From assembly GCA_963750735.1 (NCBI GenBank), contig CAVVRY010000003.1, positions 248,001-312,000 on the forward strand: 64,000 bases of DNA, written 5' to 3'. The notes beneath the pieces were generated by a model. The model saw nothing but the letters and a program-made list of their open reading frames with translations. It did not search any database and had not been told where the DNA came from. The position numbers and the translations under genes were made by a program. Source of the stretch: JANTGF01 sp963750735 (lineage in GTDB: Bacteria; Bacteroidota; Bacteroidia; Bacteroidales; VadinHA17). This document shows positions 62,999 to 64,000 of this stretch, in pieces. Position 1 is the stretch's first letter. The number at the start of each line of letters is the position of its first letter.

Positions 62999-64000
62999 AA
63001 TATCTTTTGTAAAACTATGGCAGCATTGCTTCCTCCAAATCCCGAGGCCATTTTCAAAGCTGTGCTTATCTCGTAAGTGCAGGTTTTATCGACCACATTT
63101 ATATTTCGTGATACTCCATGTTCACTAAAACCAACTGTTTTAAGGAGGGTATTTGTCCTCATCTCCTCTAAAAGAATTGATGTCTCTACCAATCCTGCGG
63201 CACCCAATGTATGGCCAAAACTTCCTTTAAAACTATTAACCGGAACAGCAGTTAGTCTGTTTCTATCAATGGCTATGCTTTCCATTTCATCGTTATAAAG
63301 AGTAGCTGTTCCATGTGCTGAAATATGCTGAATTGAATCAGGTCCATGTTTAGTCTCTTTCATGGCTTTTTTTATCGCAATAAATGATCCTTCTCCGGTT
63401 TTTGAAGGGCCGGATATATGGTTGGCGTCATTGGCTGATGCTCCACCCATGTATGCTATATTGCTCTTTCCTGATTTGTTTTTCGTAAGGATGATTGTGC
63501 TGGCTGCCTCTCCCAGTGACAAGCCATCTCTATTTTTATCAAAAGGTTTACAAGGTTCGGTACTCAATGATAAGAAGGACATAAATCCACTAACTACAAA
63601 GCGGGAAACTATATCTGCACCCACAACAACAACATTATCAAATTTGCCACTATCGATAAAAAGAGCTGCATTGCTTAATGCCAGGACACCCGATACACAT
63701 GCATTAGAAAGAACAATCATTTCATTGGGGTTACCGAAATATTCACGAATTACCTCCCCAAGTCTCCAAAGTAATACTCTTTCCGGTTCAAATTGGAGCC
63801 TTTTATCATCCCCAAGTAAATCGACATTCCCTTTTGTACTTGATAATATAATACCTGTCTTTTCTGATCGAATATCAACATCTGTTTCGTCAAGAACTGA
63901 TTTAACAGATTGTATAATCATCTTCTCAAGTTTTGTAAATCTCCCATTATCCAAATCTGAAAAATGACTGTTTAGGATGTTTTCATCAACAATTGAAGCC
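62995..64000 (-). CDS. ketosynthase, N-terminus beyond the right edge
   Basis: The frame is open from the right edge, so the gene continues outside; the TTG at 63954 is internal. Cys in SNACVSGVLAL, His in SAHGTATLYND and His in GSFGHTLGAAG form the catalytic triad. ASGFGGSNAAIVL ends the protein. It is the first visible gene of the ketosynthase/ACP operon. The visible part has at least 334 residues. Confidence 0.9.
   Translation of the reverse strand, partial: ASIVDENILNSHFSDLDNGRFTKLEKMIIQSVKSVLDETDVDIRSEKTGIILSSTKGNVDLLGDDKRLQFEPERVLLWRLGEVIREYFGNPNEMIVLSNACVSGVLALSNAALFIDSGKFDNVVVVGADIVSRFVVSGFMSFLSLSTEPCKPFDKNRDGLSLGEAASTIILTKNKSGKSNIAYMGGASANDANHISGPSKTGEGSFIAIKKAMKETKHGPDSIQHISAHGTATLYNDEMESIAIDRNRLTAVPVNSFKGSFGHTLGAAGLVETSILLEEMRTNTLLKTVGFSEHGVSRNINVVDKTCTYEISTALKMASGFGGSNAAIVLQKIL

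Noticed and set aside
63362..63967. 201-codon open frame on the + strand
   Set aside because: Antisense to a ketosynthase with an intact catalytic triad.
1..64000. CRISPR arrays, tRNA or rRNA genes, insertion sequences, prophage
   Set aside because: No spaced repeats, cloverleaf-type sequences, transposase motifs or phage structural genes were found on either strand; RusA alone is not enough to call a prophage.

Overview
The window reads as chromosomal DNA of a Bacteroidota species, probably an environmental member of the Marinilabiliales/Bacteroidales-like or Cytophagia-like lineages; the exact family cannot be fixed from sequence alone. The evidence is two SusC/SusD pairs, a SusE-type lipoprotein, a type IX secretion C-terminal sorting domain, many lipoprotein signal peptides, TAnnTTTG-type -7 boxes and AT-rich intergenic DNA. 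I saw no tRNA, rRNA, CRISPR array, phage module or transposase.

Region 1 (1-35.3 kb) is a large carbohydrate locus. On the + strand lie the end of a GH65 phosphorylase, a class II fructose-bisphosphate aldolase, an esterase, a GH13 lipoprotein and a GH130-like lipoprotein. On the - strand, reading from 33.9 kb down to 5.7 kb, come SusC2, SusD2, SusE, a terminator, GH53, a SusA-like GH13, a GH13 amylase exported by type IX secretion, a perfect 20-bp operator-like palindrome, SusC1, SusD1, a hairpin, and three ~1100-residue FG-GAP/VCBS-ASPIC (CRTAC1-like) lipoproteins with a GyrI-like protein between the second and third. A LacI-family regulator is divergent from SusC2. Most enzymes point to alpha-glucan use: GH13 cleaves outside or in the periplasm and GH65 phosphorolyses the maltose-type products. 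GH53 and GH130 point to a second, beta-linked substrate. SusD2 is a chimera in which about 197 residues of two SusE/F-type domains sit inside an otherwise normal SusD.

Region 2 (35.3-42.5 kb) holds a cupin, an orphan FtsX/MacB-type permease, a sigma-54 activator with its histidine kinase, and an esterase. Two decayed partial copies of the cupin lie further along. Region 3 (42.5-48.2 kb) contains a ribbon-helix-helix protein, a VIT-vWA-TonB_C protein divergent from an ECF sigma factor and an anti-sigma factor that also ends in a TonB_C domain, a SiaC-like phosphoprotein and a small winged-helix protein.

Region 4 (48.2-59.7 kb) has three unknown membrane or lipoprotein genes, a LysM-amidase followed 10 bp later by a complete subclass B1 metallo-beta-lactamase, a DUF4440 lipoprotein, RusA, a DUF2141 protein, a tricorn-like protease, an amidase-signature enzyme and a zinc-ribbon membrane protein. 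Region 5 (59.8-64 kb) is a tight operon of three ketosynthase-fold proteins, an acyl carrier protein and a small ketosynthase-like protein. It resembles the core of an aryl-polyene/flexirubin-type pathway and runs off the right edge.

Nine single-base frame breaks fall in five genes (third CRTAC1-like gene, SusD1, SusE, LacI, LysM-amidase). Most are one extra base in a short homopolymer. They may be assembly errors or real decay, and the sequence alone cannot decide.
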